Assembly: GCA_964549105.1 (NCBI GenBank)
Contig: CAZJTZ010000014.1
Coordinates: forward strand, 14,070 to 78,069
DNA: 64,000 nucleotides
Source of the DNA: Hydrogenedens sp964549105
GTDB taxonomy: Bacteria > Hydrogenedentota > Hydrogenedentia > Hydrogenedentales > Hydrogenedentaceae
Direction of reading: 5' to 3'
In this document: piece by piece, positions 17,190 to 26,516 of the stretch
How the letters are laid out: each line of letters begins with the position of its first letter
How positions within the stretch are numbered: position 1 is the stretch's first letter
Notes under the pieces: generated by a model
The model's input: only the letters and a program-made list of their open reading frames with translations
Databases searched by the model: none
Told to the model about the DNA's origin: nothing
Program-made: the position numbers and the translations under genes

Positions 17190-18122
17190 TTACCCGATTA
17201 CAAACTTAAAATTTTTATCTACAAGCGGTTCTAAATCTTTTTTGTAAATAGGTGGTTCGTTTATCTCGTTTTTATGCTGTTCCCAAAATGTTTTCCATTC
17301 ATTGAGAGTCTCGATTTTTTGATTATTTAATTCTACTTTCCATAAATCATTTAAGGCTTTTTTGCATGAGTTTACCACTTGTGGTTCTGGATGGTTAAGG
17401 TTTTCTATAAGAATAGGGGTAGCGGATTTCAAACCTATATAGGCAACGGCATAACAGGCTATAATACATACATCTATATCTGGGTCAACAAGTCCACGAA
17501 CAATTGAATTATAACTTTCTACATCTCTGGCACTTGCTAATAATTCTATTGCCTTGCTACGAATCATGGGGGCAGGGTCGTAAATTTTATCTCTTAAAAT
17601 TTTGACTGTTTTATCTTTGTTTATTTTGAACATAATCTCTAAAATGTGAGGTGCCACCATTGGAGAAATGGATGGTAGATAATATTCAAGGTATGGATAA
17701 ATGTCCATAGATTTTTGTAGTTCTAATAATCCATTTTTTGCACTTACTCGTTGCATTTCTTCACCCCATTGTAGGCTACTCATCAATGCTTCAACTTGAG
17801 CGCGCTGGTCTTTATTGAGTCCCGTTTTTTCTGTCAATATTTTGTCTTTTTCTTCCCATTCTTTTTTCGCTTTTTCTAAATTAATCTCGCCTGTTTCGTC
17901 ATTTTTTTCAATCTTCTCAATCTCATTTTTTAGATATTTTAATGTATGAGAACCTGTTTTTATCGTATAAATACCGTTTGCTGATTCTTCAACAATTTTT
18001 CCGTTAAAAGTTACACCATTTTTAAGATAGAAAGTGTCCGAAAATGAATAGAAATTTAGTAAAGTAAAAAAACAGGTTGTTATAACTATAACAAATAATC
18101 TATGCACTTTTTCCCCTTTCAA
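17190..18122 (-). CDS. Exported HEAT-repeat protein
   Basis: The 310-residue product has a signal-like N-terminus (LFVIVITTCFFTLLNFYSFS). A short beta-rich module follows (FYLKNGVTFNGKIVEES, residues about 30-60) that resembles SH3-like repeats often written KNG...GKI. From about residue 130 come alpha-helical repeats of HEAT type, for example DPAPMIRSKAIELLASARD and DPDIDVCIIACYAVAYIGLK. HEAT scaffolds bind proteins. It is the last gene of the pilin-like cluster, 24 bases after the PilX-like gene, so a role in the same surface structure is inferred. Confidence 0.68.
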   Translation of the reverse strand: MKGEKVHRLFVIVITTCFFTLLNFYSFSDTFYLKNGVTFNGKIVEESANGIYTIKTGSHTLKYLKNEIEKIEKNDETGEINLEKAKKEWEEKDKILTEKTGLNKDQRAQVEALMSSLQWGEEMQRVSAKNGLLELQKSMDIYPYLEYYLPSISPMVAPHILEIMFKINKDKTVKILRDKIYDPAPMIRSKAIELLASARDVESYNSIVRGLVDPDIDVCIIACYAVAYIGLKSATPILIENLNHPEPQVVNSCKKALNDLWKVELNNQKIETLNEWKTFWEQHKNEINEPPIYKKDLEPLVDKNFKFVIG

Positions 18123-18146
18123 AACAAAAGTTCATTGTTTATCTAC

Positions 18147-20477
18147 TTATTGAAAATAGAAGGCAATTTTTCTATAACTTACTACATTCGGGTCGGTAAT
18201 TTCTAAGAATCTTCTTACCCGCGGGTCATAATACATGTTTAAACCAATGCCTACTCCGTTATCAGCCGGAATGAACACACCCAGGTCAGCGGCAACAACT
18301 CCGCCACGAATAATCATTTTTCCATAAGTATTGGAATTATGTCTTGCCCGACTTCTAACAATACACCAGATTGAGTTGTTGCTATAAAGTAAGCCATCAA
18401 ACTGAAAAGGCCTTCCAGAAGAAGGACGGGTTAATTCATCGTTAAACCATATATGCCTCAATATGTCTTCACTAATCCAGTTCTGATTGGGATTGCAATA
18501 GTGATAAGTTGCTCTATTTAAAATTTCAAGAGGTAATCCTTTTTGGACCAAATAATTGCTTAATAGTTTTACTCCTGCATCATTATATTTTACTGCATGT
18601 TCATCAGTAGCGTCATAGATGTAAATTTTATCTGGCTGACTTGCTCGAAGTCCATAAAACCTTGGGGTATAACTTGAGTCTGCTAATGCTTTTTGTAGTT
18701 CCATGCGATTAAATAGCATTAATTCGGATGTAGTAAAACTGTATTGTTGACCTTTTCTTCCTGATACAGTTTGCCCTGCATCAACAGAATCAGGGTCAAA
18801 ATATCCCCATTTAAGGGTCTCTGTCTTCTTGTTAATAGTCACTGAATTTGATTTATGGGCTTCTCTTGCATGGATACTATACTGGTCCCATTGTGGAAAT
18901 TTTTCGCTATCCCTTGCACTATGATTGACACCACGCACAGTTAAATAATCACCCATCATAATACTTCCGCCTGCTACAAGAGCAAAAGCATTGGTTGTGC
19001 CATCATCGGCTTTTCCAAACTCACCGGGAGCGTCATCATAGGTTACATCACCAACAACATATACATTACCTCTAACTAATAATTGCCCTTCTCCACGAAC
19101 TTTCCCTGCAATGACCAAATCACCGTCCACAGCCACCGTTCGTTCTATTTGAATAGGGTCCTGTTCAGTTCCGATAAGTATAAGATTGCCATTATAAATA
19201 CCTTCATTTGACAGACTTGTTAAGGCAGAATTAGATGTAGTCGGAAGAGGATTGTTTATATCTGAGGGTGTATACAAAGAACCTTTAGGAACACCATAAG
19301 CGACTCCAGAGGTTATTTGCCCGCCTGGAGGAGCTTCCCCTTCCATTATTGAATTTTCAAAACTAATACTTCCATTAGCCGTGTTCAAAACTATCTCAAA
19401 TTCTTCATCATCTACAATACGGTTATTATTATCATCAGGGAAGGGAGCAGGAAAATTATTAGGCACTAAGCCATCTGTTTGTGCTTGCTCATTAAGTGGG
19501 TAGTTCATATAAAGATTAGAAAATTGAACAAGGTCGCCATTTGGGGTTGTTCCCGCATTTTGTAAATTAGTAATAGTCATTTGCCCAGAAGGATTTTGAA
19601 CAATCTTTCCATTTGTATTGTTAATCCGATACGCTTTTAGTGTGGAACTTTGAAGTTGGCTTGCGCTAAATTGTGTTCCATCAGGCTTATATACTCTACC
19701 CCGGGTATATAGAGTTCCTGCGACACGACTATCTGCTTCATCCGGGCGTACTAACATAGATTCAAGTGAAGCCACCTTTATACGGTCAAAAGTATTGTAA
19801 TTGGCAGGGTCATTATTTCTATATAGATTGAGAGACTGAAATTCAGCATGGCAAAGAATACAACTTATATTGTTTGCTAACACGGCAAACTCAGTGTGTG
19901 GACTTACTCTTCCACCGATGTTAACTATTTGAACGGCAGTTTTTGTAATTCCATTTCGCTCTGCCGTTGATGTTATAGTTAAAAAGGAACGACTCCATTC
20001 GTCGTATCTTGCAATGTGAACGCTGTCAATTTGTGCAATTTCCTGATTGTTAGATGGGTCACGAAATACGAAAGGCTCAGCCAACAAAGCCCAACCTCGA
20101 CGGTCATATCCTGTGGGATATGTCTCAAATACACCATTTCCATTACCAGTCTCATCTGTGTCTTTTGTTCCATTAAAGTTTAAATCTTCATTGATTGGAA
20201 TGCTTAAAGAATTATCAAGGTAATAACGGTAGGAAGCCCAATTCCGTGTCGTGTTTCCACTGGTTTCCAGATAATCATCCCAGAGTCTTTTTATGGCAAG
20301 GTCAATCCCCGATTGTGCCGCTTCACGCAGAATAATATCATCAGCAGAAAAATCTGTTTCTCTCTTGTTATTGATAACCGTTGAAATAACAAAACCGATT
20401 GCTCCTAAAATAACGATAGTTGCTATTGTTGAAAAGATAAGAGCAATTCCAGAGTTCTTTTTCCGAAGAATACTCAT
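18147..20477 (-). CDS. Large PilX-like pilus-associated protein with a CXXCH motif
   Basis: The 776-residue product starts MSILRKKNSGIALIFSTIAT. It has a single hydrophobic helix at residues 10-35 followed by ETDFSADDI and EAAQSGIDLAIKRLW, the layout of PilX/prepilin-like proteins whose N-terminal helix packs in a pilus or pseudopilus. The remainder is a large beta-rich extracellular part with many Asn, Gly and Ser and a stretch of apparent beta-helix turns (VDGDLVIAGKVRGEGQLLVR). CILCH at residues 206-210 is a c-type heme attachment motif, unusual in this family. The gene lies downstream of two GFTLIE prepilins, with a 10-base gap. Confidence 0.68.
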   Translation of the reverse strand: MSILRKKNSGIALIFSTIATIVILGAIGFVISTVINNKRETDFSADDIILREAAQSGIDLAIKRLWDDYLETSGNTTRNWASYRYYLDNSLSIPINEDLNFNGTKDTDETGNGNGVFETYPTGYDRRGWALLAEPFVFRDPSNNQEIAQIDSVHIARYDEWSRSFLTITSTAERNGITKTAVQIVNIGGRVSPHTEFAVLANNISCILCHAEFQSLNLYRNNDPANYNTFDRIKVASLESMLVRPDEADSRVAGTLYTRGRVYKPDGTQFSASQLQSSTLKAYRINNTNGKIVQNPSGQMTITNLQNAGTTPNGDLVQFSNLYMNYPLNEQAQTDGLVPNNFPAPFPDDNNNRIVDDEEFEIVLNTANGSISFENSIMEGEAPPGGQITSGVAYGVPKGSLYTPSDINNPLPTTSNSALTSLSNEGIYNGNLILIGTEQDPIQIERTVAVDGDLVIAGKVRGEGQLLVRGNVYVVGDVTYDDAPGEFGKADDGTTNAFALVAGGSIMMGDYLTVRGVNHSARDSEKFPQWDQYSIHAREAHKSNSVTINKKTETLKWGYFDPDSVDAGQTVSGRKGQQYSFTTSELMLFNRMELQKALADSSYTPRFYGLRASQPDKIYIYDATDEHAVKYNDAGVKLLSNYLVQKGLPLEILNRATYHYCNPNQNWISEDILRHIWFNDELTRPSSGRPFQFDGLLYSNNSIWCIVRSRARHNSNTYGKMIIRGGVVAADLGVFIPADNGVGIGLNMYYDPRVRRFLEITDPNVVSYRKIAFYFQ

Positions 20478-20487
20478 AACCTATCTC

Positions 20488-21144
20488 CTAATTTTCTAAT
20501 TTTATTGTTCCTGATAGTTCAGCACGAATTAATGGCCCCATGCCGGGTCCCATGCGTTTTGTCCCCTCCAAATAGACATAAAGAACTGTTGGCTGGTCAG
20601 AATCATTGCTGCGGTCAGGTAACAACTGGAATTCTACACGACTAATGCAATTTGCACTTCCTAGAACCCTCCGATTATTTCCTTGTATCATTACTAATCT
20701 ACGGGTTAACGCTCTATCGTTGTTTGTATCTTCACCGCTATCAAGAACAGCATTAGGAGGATTTCCTACAGAAGAATGGTCTTCATTCTCATACATAATA
20801 GTTATGGGCTGGGATGCTTGAATAAGAGCAGGGGTATTTACAGGGACAGGTATAAAAAATCGTATGGAGCGTCCTTCGTTTTGCACCTGAATTGGCTCTA
20901 CACCATTAGGAGCCGTAGGAGGGGTAACATTAGTGGACTCGACAGTATAAGCCTGTTTAACAACATCTGAAAGTTCGTTAAAAGTATCTCGAAGAGCTGA
21001 ATCAATTTCATTTTGAGCATAAGCAAGAGAAGAAGATTTTACAGATGACTCTAACGCTATGAAACTTAGTAAGGAAATAATGCCCAATAAAGCGACTGAA
21101 ATAGTCATTTCAATTAGAGTAAAACCTGAGTAACTTTTTTTCAT
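20488..21144 (-). CDS. Type IV prepilin-like protein (PilW/GspJ-like minor pilin)
   Basis: The 218-residue product starts MKKSYSGFTLIEMTISVALL, with the class III prepilin cleavage site between Gly and Phe and Glu at +5, followed by a long hydrophobic helix. ATG 21144 was chosen because GAGGA lies seven bases upstream and it puts the cleavage motif at the normal position; the longer frame (to 21222) would overlap the previous pilin gene. The soluble part is rich in short strands. It likely belongs to a minor-pilin tip complex with the gene before it and the PilX-like gene after it. No pilus assembly ATPase or prepilin peptidase lies in the window. Confidence 0.8.
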   Translation of the reverse strand: MKKSYSGFTLIEMTISVALLGIISLLSFIALESSVKSSSLAYAQNEIDSALRDTFNELSDVVKQAYTVESTNVTPPTAPNGVEPIQVQNEGRSIRFFIPVPVNTPALIQASQPITIMYENEDHSSVGNPPNAVLDSGEDTNNDRALTRRLVMIQGNNRRVLGSANCISRVEFQLLPDRSNDSDQPTVLYVYLEGTKRMGPGMGPLIRAELSGTIKLEN

Positions 21145-21158
21145 ATAAAAATCCTCAA

Positions 21159-21629
21159 TTATCTCGATGTTAAAATGGTTGCTATTGTATCTCGGAGTGT
21201 ATACCCACGGGAAGATGTCCATGTAGCCGTTACAAATACTTGAACAGGGTTATCTGTACCTCCTGCTTCTTCCCCTTGCATGTCTCTGCATTCTACATCA
21301 ATTTGCAAATCAGGTATAGCAATAGGATGTTCTTCGGTTGTTACTATAGACAACCATTCGGAAGAAGTTCTCCCATTTATCCATGAATAAAACCCGTCCC
21401 AATTAAATTCATCAGCACTTACAATAAAATCTTTTCTCTTTTCTCGAATTGCTTCTAATACAGCACGACAGGTATGCAATGTTTGAATTCTTTCTCTCTG
21501 AATTTGTAAATTCGGATGAAAGGAAATTAATGAAACAGCCGTTACTCCAACCACAAAAGCAAAGATAGCAACTGCAATCATAATTTCTATAAGGGTGAAC
21601 CCATTATATCGTTTGCCCTTTTTTACCAT
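21159..21629 (-). CDS. Type IV prepilin-like protein (PilV/GspI-like minor pilin)
   Basis: The 156-residue product begins MVKKGKRYNGFTLIEIMIAV, a canonical prepilin leader with cleavage before Phe and Glu at +5. A hydrophobic helix and a small globular part follow. The size and order (small pilin, PilW-like, PilX-like) fit a minor pilin cluster as in type IV pili or type II secretion pseudopili. The gene is first in this cluster, 209 bases after galK; transcription could come from that gap or from galK. Confidence 0.82.
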   Translation of the reverse strand: MVKKGKRYNGFTLIEIMIAVAIFAFVVGVTAVSLISFHPNLQIQRERIQTLHTCRAVLEAIREKRKDFIVSADEFNWDGFYSWINGRTSSEWLSIVTTEEHPIAIPDLQIDVECRDMQGEEAGGTDNPVQVFVTATWTSSRGYTLRDTIATILTSR

Positions 21630-21838
21630 GTTTTTGTCCTTAAAACTATGTAAAATTTATTGTTCATCTTAAATTTTACTACATATTGTAAAATTATATC
21701 ATATTTTTTTAACAAATAATACAAAATAATATTAAATATTTCACGGATAATGTGTAATATTTCGCAATAAATGTTGTTAAAATTTTTTTAGCAAACGCAG
21801 GTGCATAGGTTGAGTAAAGGTTTTTTTAAGACACATTA

Positions 21839-23011
21839 TTATTGTTTTTTTATAATATGTGCTCCATCAGAGGGCTGGGAGATAATACATGAGGCTTTTA
21901 TGCCTGTTTGTTCGTGATATTTTTCTATGAGGATATTAATAAAATTTTCTATTTGTGATTTTTCTACCAAATTGATAGTGCACCCCCCAAAACCTGCTCC
22001 TGTCATTCTTGCCCCATTACATCCCTCTATATTTCGTGCTATGTCAGTAATTACTTCAAGTTCGTGATTTGTAACCTCATAATATTTTTGTAAACTGAAA
22101 TCAGATTCGTTAAGTAGTTCACTGACCTTTTGAATATCTCCCGATTTTAATGCCTCGACACAGGATAAAACACGATTATTCTCTGTCAAGACATGATAAG
22201 CCCGTTTATAGGGGACAGGATTCATTTTTTCTTTTATTTGAGTTAACTCCTCAACAGTAAAATCTCTTAGGTGGGTAGCATTTTTTCTGTAAAAAGAATT
22301 TAGTGTTTTTAGTGATTCTTCACATTCTGCAACACGCTCATTATATTTAGAACCCGTGAGTCCCCTTGGACAGTTTGTATTTGCAATTACAAAAGTGTAG
22401 TTGGGTAAGTCAATAGGCACTAACTCATAATTTAAGTTTCGACAATCTAAAAATAAGGCATGTCCTTTTTTGCCACATCTGGATATAAATTGGTCCATAA
22501 TACCGGATTTCAGTCCAAGAAACTCATTCTCTACTCGCTGTCCCAATTTTGCAGATTCAGAGTCATCCAATACAAAACATCCTAATCCCTCAAACAATTT
22601 TAATGCAGCCATTTCAAGTGCTGCAGAACTACTCAAACCACATCCTATTGGAATATCTCCATATATTACACCATCAACGCCTGGAAAAGACCGTCCTAAT
22701 TTTTTGAGTTCATAAGATACGCCCATAATATAATTCATCCAGGGTTCCAGAGGATTGAGAGCAGGATAATTAAAGTCTGCAATACTTTGACGATTCATAT
22801 TGAGTGAATAAAAATTTAGTAACGAATCGTTCCTTTTCCTACCCGCTATATAGACGCTTTGCTCTAATGCCATGGGAAGGACATAACCGTGATTATAGTC
22901 GGTATGTTCTCCTATGATATTTACTCTACCTGGTGCTTTGACAATTATTTCTGGCTCTGTTTTGAAAAAAAATCTAAACTGTTTCTCTATATTTTCAACA
23001 ATCTCTTGCAT
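21839..23011 (-). CDS. galK: Galactokinase
   Basis: The 390-residue product shows all three GHMP kinase motifs: KAPGRVNIIGEHTDYNHGYV (substrate signature) near residue 24, the ATP loop IPIGCGLSSSAALEMA near residue 120, and GARMTGAGFGGCTINLV near residue 330. GIMDQFISRCGK carries the catalytic Asp. It phosphorylates galactose with ATP as the first Leloir step. No galT or galE is in the window. The gene follows a MalK-type ATPase by 38 bases, and an alpha-galactosidase-like gene lies about 10 kb away, so it may serve galactose released from glycans. Confidence 0.93.
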   Translation of the reverse strand: MQEIVENIEKQFRFFFKTEPEIIVKAPGRVNIIGEHTDYNHGYVLPMALEQSVYIAGRKRNDSLLNFYSLNMNRQSIADFNYPALNPLEPWMNYIMGVSYELKKLGRSFPGVDGVIYGDIPIGCGLSSSAALEMAALKLFEGLGCFVLDDSESAKLGQRVENEFLGLKSGIMDQFISRCGKKGHALFLDCRNLNYELVPIDLPNYTFVIANTNCPRGLTGSKYNERVAECEESLKTLNSFYRKNATHLRDFTVEELTQIKEKMNPVPYKRAYHVLTENNRVLSCVEALKSGDIQKVSELLNESDFSLQKYYEVTNHELEVITDIARNIEGCNGARMTGAGFGGCTINLVEKSQIENFINILIEKYHEQTGIKASCIISQPSDGAHIIKKQ

Positions 23012-23049
23012 CTTTTTATGACTCCTGACAGATTTTAGGTAAGTAGTGA

Positions 23050-24156
23050 TTAAATAATAACTTGTTCTGTTGTGGGGTCAAACAAATGGATTTTTTCAAT
23101 ATCCATATCCACCACAAAGGGTTTTCCAATAGGAGGTTCGTTATCCATCTTTACCCGTGCTGTAATTGTGGTTGTTCCTGTATTTAAGTAAAGATTCATT
23201 TCTGCTCCTGTTGGTTCTACAACTTCAATATTGGCAGAGATAGAAACACCTTCTTTGGGTATCTGGTTCAGATTGTGAGAAATGTCTTCGGGTCTTATGC
23301 CCAGAATTATTTGTTTGTTTATAAAGTCTTTTAAGTATTTTTGCATTGTTTCGACTATCTTTATTTCAATACTCTCTTCTTGTTTAGAAAAATATAAATT
23401 TCCATTTTTTTCTGTTATTATCCCTTCAATTATGTTCATTGGTGGACTCCCAATGAAACCTGCTACAAATTTATTCATGGGTCTATGATACAATTCGAGT
23501 GGAGTCCCAACCTGTTGAACCTTTCCGTTGCTCATTACCACAATACGGTCGCCCATAGTCATGGCTTCTATCTGGTCGTGAGTAACATAAATTATGGTGG
23601 CTTTTAGTTGATGGTGTAATTTCGATATCTCTGCTCGCATCTGGACACGCATTTTTGCATCCAGATTGGACAGGGGTTCATCAAAAAGAAAAACCTTGGG
23701 GTTTCGGACTATTGCTCTTCCTACGGCTACTCTCTGTCGTTGACCACCGGAAAGAACTCGAGGTTTAGCATCAAGATAGTCTGTTAAACCCAGTATTTCT
23801 GCTGATTCTCGCACTCTTTTATCAATTTCTTGTTTTGAAATTCCTCTTAACATTAATCCAAATGCCATGTTTTTATAAACTGTCATGTGGGGATAGAGGG
23901 CGTAATTCTGAAAAACCATAGCAATATCCCGGTCTTTGGGATGAACATGGTTTACCCATTTTCCGTCAATATAAATATCACCTGAACTTATCTCCTCTAA
24001 ACCGGCTACCATTCGTAATGTAGTGGTTTTTCCACAGCCCGAGGGACCTACCAGCACCACAAACTCTTTATCCTTGATGGTAAGGTTTACATCTTTTACT
24101 GCCACAAGACCATTGGAATATATTTTCGTCAGTTGTTTTAATTCAACCTGTGCCAT
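23050..24156 (-). CDS. Carbohydrate ABC transporter ATP-binding protein (MalK/UgpC/MsmX type)
   Basis: The 368-residue ATPase has Walker A GPSGCGKTT (about residue 38), the Q-loop region MVFQNYALYPHM, the signature LSGGQRQRVAVGRAI, Walker B VFLFDEPLSNLDAKMR and the switch His in THDQIEAM. A C-terminal TOBE/OB region of about 120 residues follows, as in MalK and UgpC. It powers uptake of sugars. No permease or binding protein lies beside it, so it may be a shared ATPase for several sugar importers, as MsmX/MsmK are in other bacteria. It precedes galK by 38 bases. Confidence 0.9.
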   Translation of the reverse strand: MAQVELKQLTKIYSNGLVAVKDVNLTIKDKEFVVLVGPSGCGKTTTLRMVAGLEEISSGDIYIDGKWVNHVHPKDRDIAMVFQNYALYPHMTVYKNMAFGLMLRGISKQEIDKRVRESAEILGLTDYLDAKPRVLSGGQRQRVAVGRAIVRNPKVFLFDEPLSNLDAKMRVQMRAEISKLHHQLKATIIYVTHDQIEAMTMGDRIVVMSNGKVQQVGTPLELYHRPMNKFVAGFIGSPPMNIIEGIITEKNGNLYFSKQEESIEIKIVETMQKYLKDFINKQIILGIRPEDISHNLNQIPKEGVSISANIEVVEPTGAEMNLYLNTGTTTITARVKMDNEPPIGKPFVVDMDIEKIHLFDPTTEQVII

Positions 24157-24206
24157 TAGTATTTTTCCTGCTTAAACATAAATAAGGTATATGTATACAA
24201 ACTTTT

Positions 24207-24944
24207 TTATATTGTATTTTGTTTTATGTCATTAATTAAACTTTTGCGAAAATCTTCAGGTATGTTGGTGTTGTCAATTATATAAGTGGTTATAATTTGT
24301 TTCAAAATATCTATTCCATTAAAGGTGTCAAAGCCCGTTTTCCCCTGAGAAGTAAAGATGTTAGATTTGCTAATCTCAAACTTTTGAGGTTCAAGATTTT
24401 GTGTAATAATAATATTTACTTTATCAATCTTTATTGAATCTGTTCTTAACAAAAATGAATTCTTTTTATTCTGAGCCTGTTTTTGAAAAATATTAAACAA
24501 AGTTCCTATATTTGTTCCTTTACCTGGAATGTAATATAGGTTAAAGGTTAAATCTCTAAAATATAATTTATAACATAAGTTAAAGGTAGGGGAGATGGAA
24601 GACTTAACTTGTACAAGACTTGATTGAATTAGCGATTCTTCAGGGAAGCCTTCAGGATTTTTTATATGTAAATTTTGAAAGATGAGTGAAAAGTCCCAAA
24701 AATTTAGATTGCTGTGTTCAAAGTAGATGTTTGTTTCTAAATTGTTAGATAAAGCATTATTTATAATTCTGCTTAATAAATAATCCCTTGTTGGGTGGAG
24801 GATAAGTATTCCGATACAAAAAAGAACAAGTAAAATGCCCAGAATTTTTAAGAAAAATGAAAAAAACTGTTTGGGGGTAGTTTTAACTTGTTTTTTTCTT
24901 TTTGAGGCTTTCTTTTTCGTTTTATTGCTATTAGAATCAGTCAA
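24207..24944 (-). CDS. AsmA-like inner-membrane-anchored protein, short
   Basis: The 245-residue product starts with a highly basic cytoplasmic tail (KKKASKRKKQVKTT), then one membrane helix (FLKILGILLVLFCIGILIL) and a periplasmic part. The segment after the helix (ISRIINNALSNNL-like helix, then NIYFEHSNLNFWDFSLIF and LHIKNPEGF) follows the pattern of AsmA/TamB/DUF748 proteins, which span the periplasm and move lipids. This one is much shorter than AsmA and holds only the N-terminal module. Its start overlaps the upstream lipoprotein-like gene by eight bases. The family call rests on pattern, not alignment. Confidence 0.55.
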   Translation of the reverse strand: MTDSNSNKTKKKASKRKKQVKTTPKQFFSFFLKILGILLVLFCIGILILHPTRDYLLSRIINNALSNNLETNIYFEHSNLNFWDFSLIFQNLHIKNPEGFPEESLIQSSLVQVKSSISPTFNLCYKLYFRDLTFNLYYIPGKGTNIGTLFNIFQKQAQNKKNSFLLRTDSIKIDKVNIIITQNLEPQKFEISKSNIFTSQGKTGFDTFNGIDILKQIITTYIIDNTNIPEDFRKSLINDIKQNTI

Positions 24945-25662
24945 AGGTGTGAGTCCAGTTTAACACCTTTTTGTGCAAGGATTTTTCTTTTTGCTTCAGA
25001 CTTTCATGACTATCTTTTAACCTCATAGATAATGGGACTTCCACGGGCATTTGTTTTGGACTCCAGGAGAAACAAAAAGTTGTATCAAAACCATCTAAAA
25101 TAAGAAATACCCGGGTATTTTGCAGTCCCTCTTTTGGAACAAGGATTTCCTGAGCACTACAAGGAAAGGTAAGTGTTATCTTCCTCTTAAATTTTCGAAG
25201 TGTCCCTAAAGGAGTTTCCTCTAATGATTTGTCCACAATGATTTGGATAGGGTGAATTTCTGTATTTTCATTTAATACCATATAAGTATTAAAACCTCGC
25301 AAACTCACACAGTCATAAGCAATACTCATATCTTGAAATGAAGAAGCCAGAACAATATCAATAGTCAATTGGCGAGAAGAAGATGTGGAATCAGTTATTA
25401 CCCAGGTCGCCTGACTTTCTGAACTAAAAATCTTTGGATATGGACCTTTCAAACATTGAATTGTAGAAACAGGGTTCTCTGGAACAAAAGGAATTAATTC
25501 TCCCGCAGTAACCTTTTCTTCTTTACCTTTCTTTTCGGCAGTGGTTTTACACCCATTAGTAGTTATAAGTAAAAAAAATACAGAAAAACAAAAAAGAATA
25601 ATTAATAGTATCTTTTTTAACGGAATATCATGGAAACCACAATTAAATATATTTTTAACCAT
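24937..25662 (-). CDS. Probable exported lipoprotein, unknown function
   Basis: The 241-residue product has an N-terminal hydrophobic segment (KKILLIILFCFSVFFLLITT) ending in NGC, a weak lipobox (Thr-Asn-Gly before Cys). The mature part is beta-rich with no recognised family. It overlaps the start of the AsmA-like gene by eight bases, which points to coupled expression and possibly a joint envelope role. Confidence 0.5.
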   Translation of the reverse strand: MVKNIFNCGFHDIPLKKILLIILFCFSVFFLLITTNGCKTTAEKKGKEEKVTAGELIPFVPENPVSTIQCLKGPYPKIFSSESQATWVITDSTSSSRQLTIDIVLASSFQDMSIAYDCVSLRGFNTYMVLNENTEIHPIQIIVDKSLEETPLGTLRKFKRKITLTFPCSAQEILVPKEGLQNTRVFLILDGFDTTFCFSWSPKQMPVEVPLSMRLKDSHESLKQKEKSLHKKVLNWTHTFD

Positions 25663-25756
25663 TATTTTATTGCTCTTGTATACTTTGTCGTTTCTTACTC
25701 TAATAATATTAACAAATAAAACTTAAACTAAAAAAATAAACACCTTATTATTTGTT

Positions 25757-26512
25757 TTATGGATTATTTTTTGTTGATACATCTACTTGGGGTTTCTGTG
25801 CTTTTGGCTGAATGTTTCTTTGTGTAGGCAAATCAAGTGCACTTTTACCTTCATCTCCACCTTTACCAAACTTAAACAAAATCATATCCCCTTCGTTCGT
25901 TGATAATTTAACAAGACCCAGAGGTTTAACCTCATCATTGAGCCAGACTTCTTTAGATTTATTATTCTCTTCAATTCTATAATGTTTGGCTTTAATTTTC
26001 CCATTTTTATATTCAACTTCTTTTTCGTCTATTAACTTTTTCTTAGAAGAATTATCCTGATTCATATTGACTTCGGGCATAGTGCTGGTATCTATGTTTT
26101 GTGGTGCATCTGCCCCTTCTCGTATAACTATTTTGTGAATCTTTTCTTTCCTATTAGAGTCATAAGATATTAAAAATCTGTATACAGAAGGAAAACCTTC
26201 TAATGGGATGATTTCAGATTCCAGCCAGATTCCTGTTGTCTTTTCATCTATTTTTTCGATGTCAGTAATTGCCTGTCTTAATAAGACAGATGTATGAGTA
26301 GATTTATCTGTTATTTCATATATTGCCCAGACACCTGGCTCAGAAGAGATTAACTTACCTCTAAATAATTCTTCTATAAAACTTTGGGCAAAAGTTATAG
26401 GGGACAGTAAAAAGAGTATTAGAATAAAATAAAAAAAAGAAAGGATATGTTTGTTAAGGGGTAAAAACTGTTTTGTTCTTGTAAAAAAGAAGTCTTGTCT
26501 CATATCATTCAA
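25757..26512 (-). CDS. Exported protein of unknown function
   Basis: The 251-residue product has a long basic N-terminus followed by a hydrophobic segment and AQS (ILSFFYFILILFLLSPITFA), a likely signal peptide with cleavage after Ala. The mature part (residues 45-130) is beta-rich; the C-terminal third is Lys/Asn/Pro-rich and probably disordered. Its start lies four bases after the stop of the GHKL ATPase gene, so the two share a transcript. No family was recognised. Confidence 0.5.
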   Translation of the reverse strand: MNDMRQDFFFTRTKQFLPLNKHILSFFYFILILFLLSPITFAQSFIEELFRGKLISSEPGVWAIYEITDKSTHTSVLLRQAITDIEKIDEKTTGIWLESEIIPLEGFPSVYRFLISYDSNRKEKIHKIVIREGADAPQNIDTSTMPEVNMNQDNSSKKKLIDEKEVEYKNGKIKAKHYRIEENNKSKEVWLNDEVKPLGLVKLSTNEGDMILFKFGKGGDEGKSALDLPTQRNIQPKAQKPQVDVSTKNNP

Positions 26513-26516
26513 GAAT

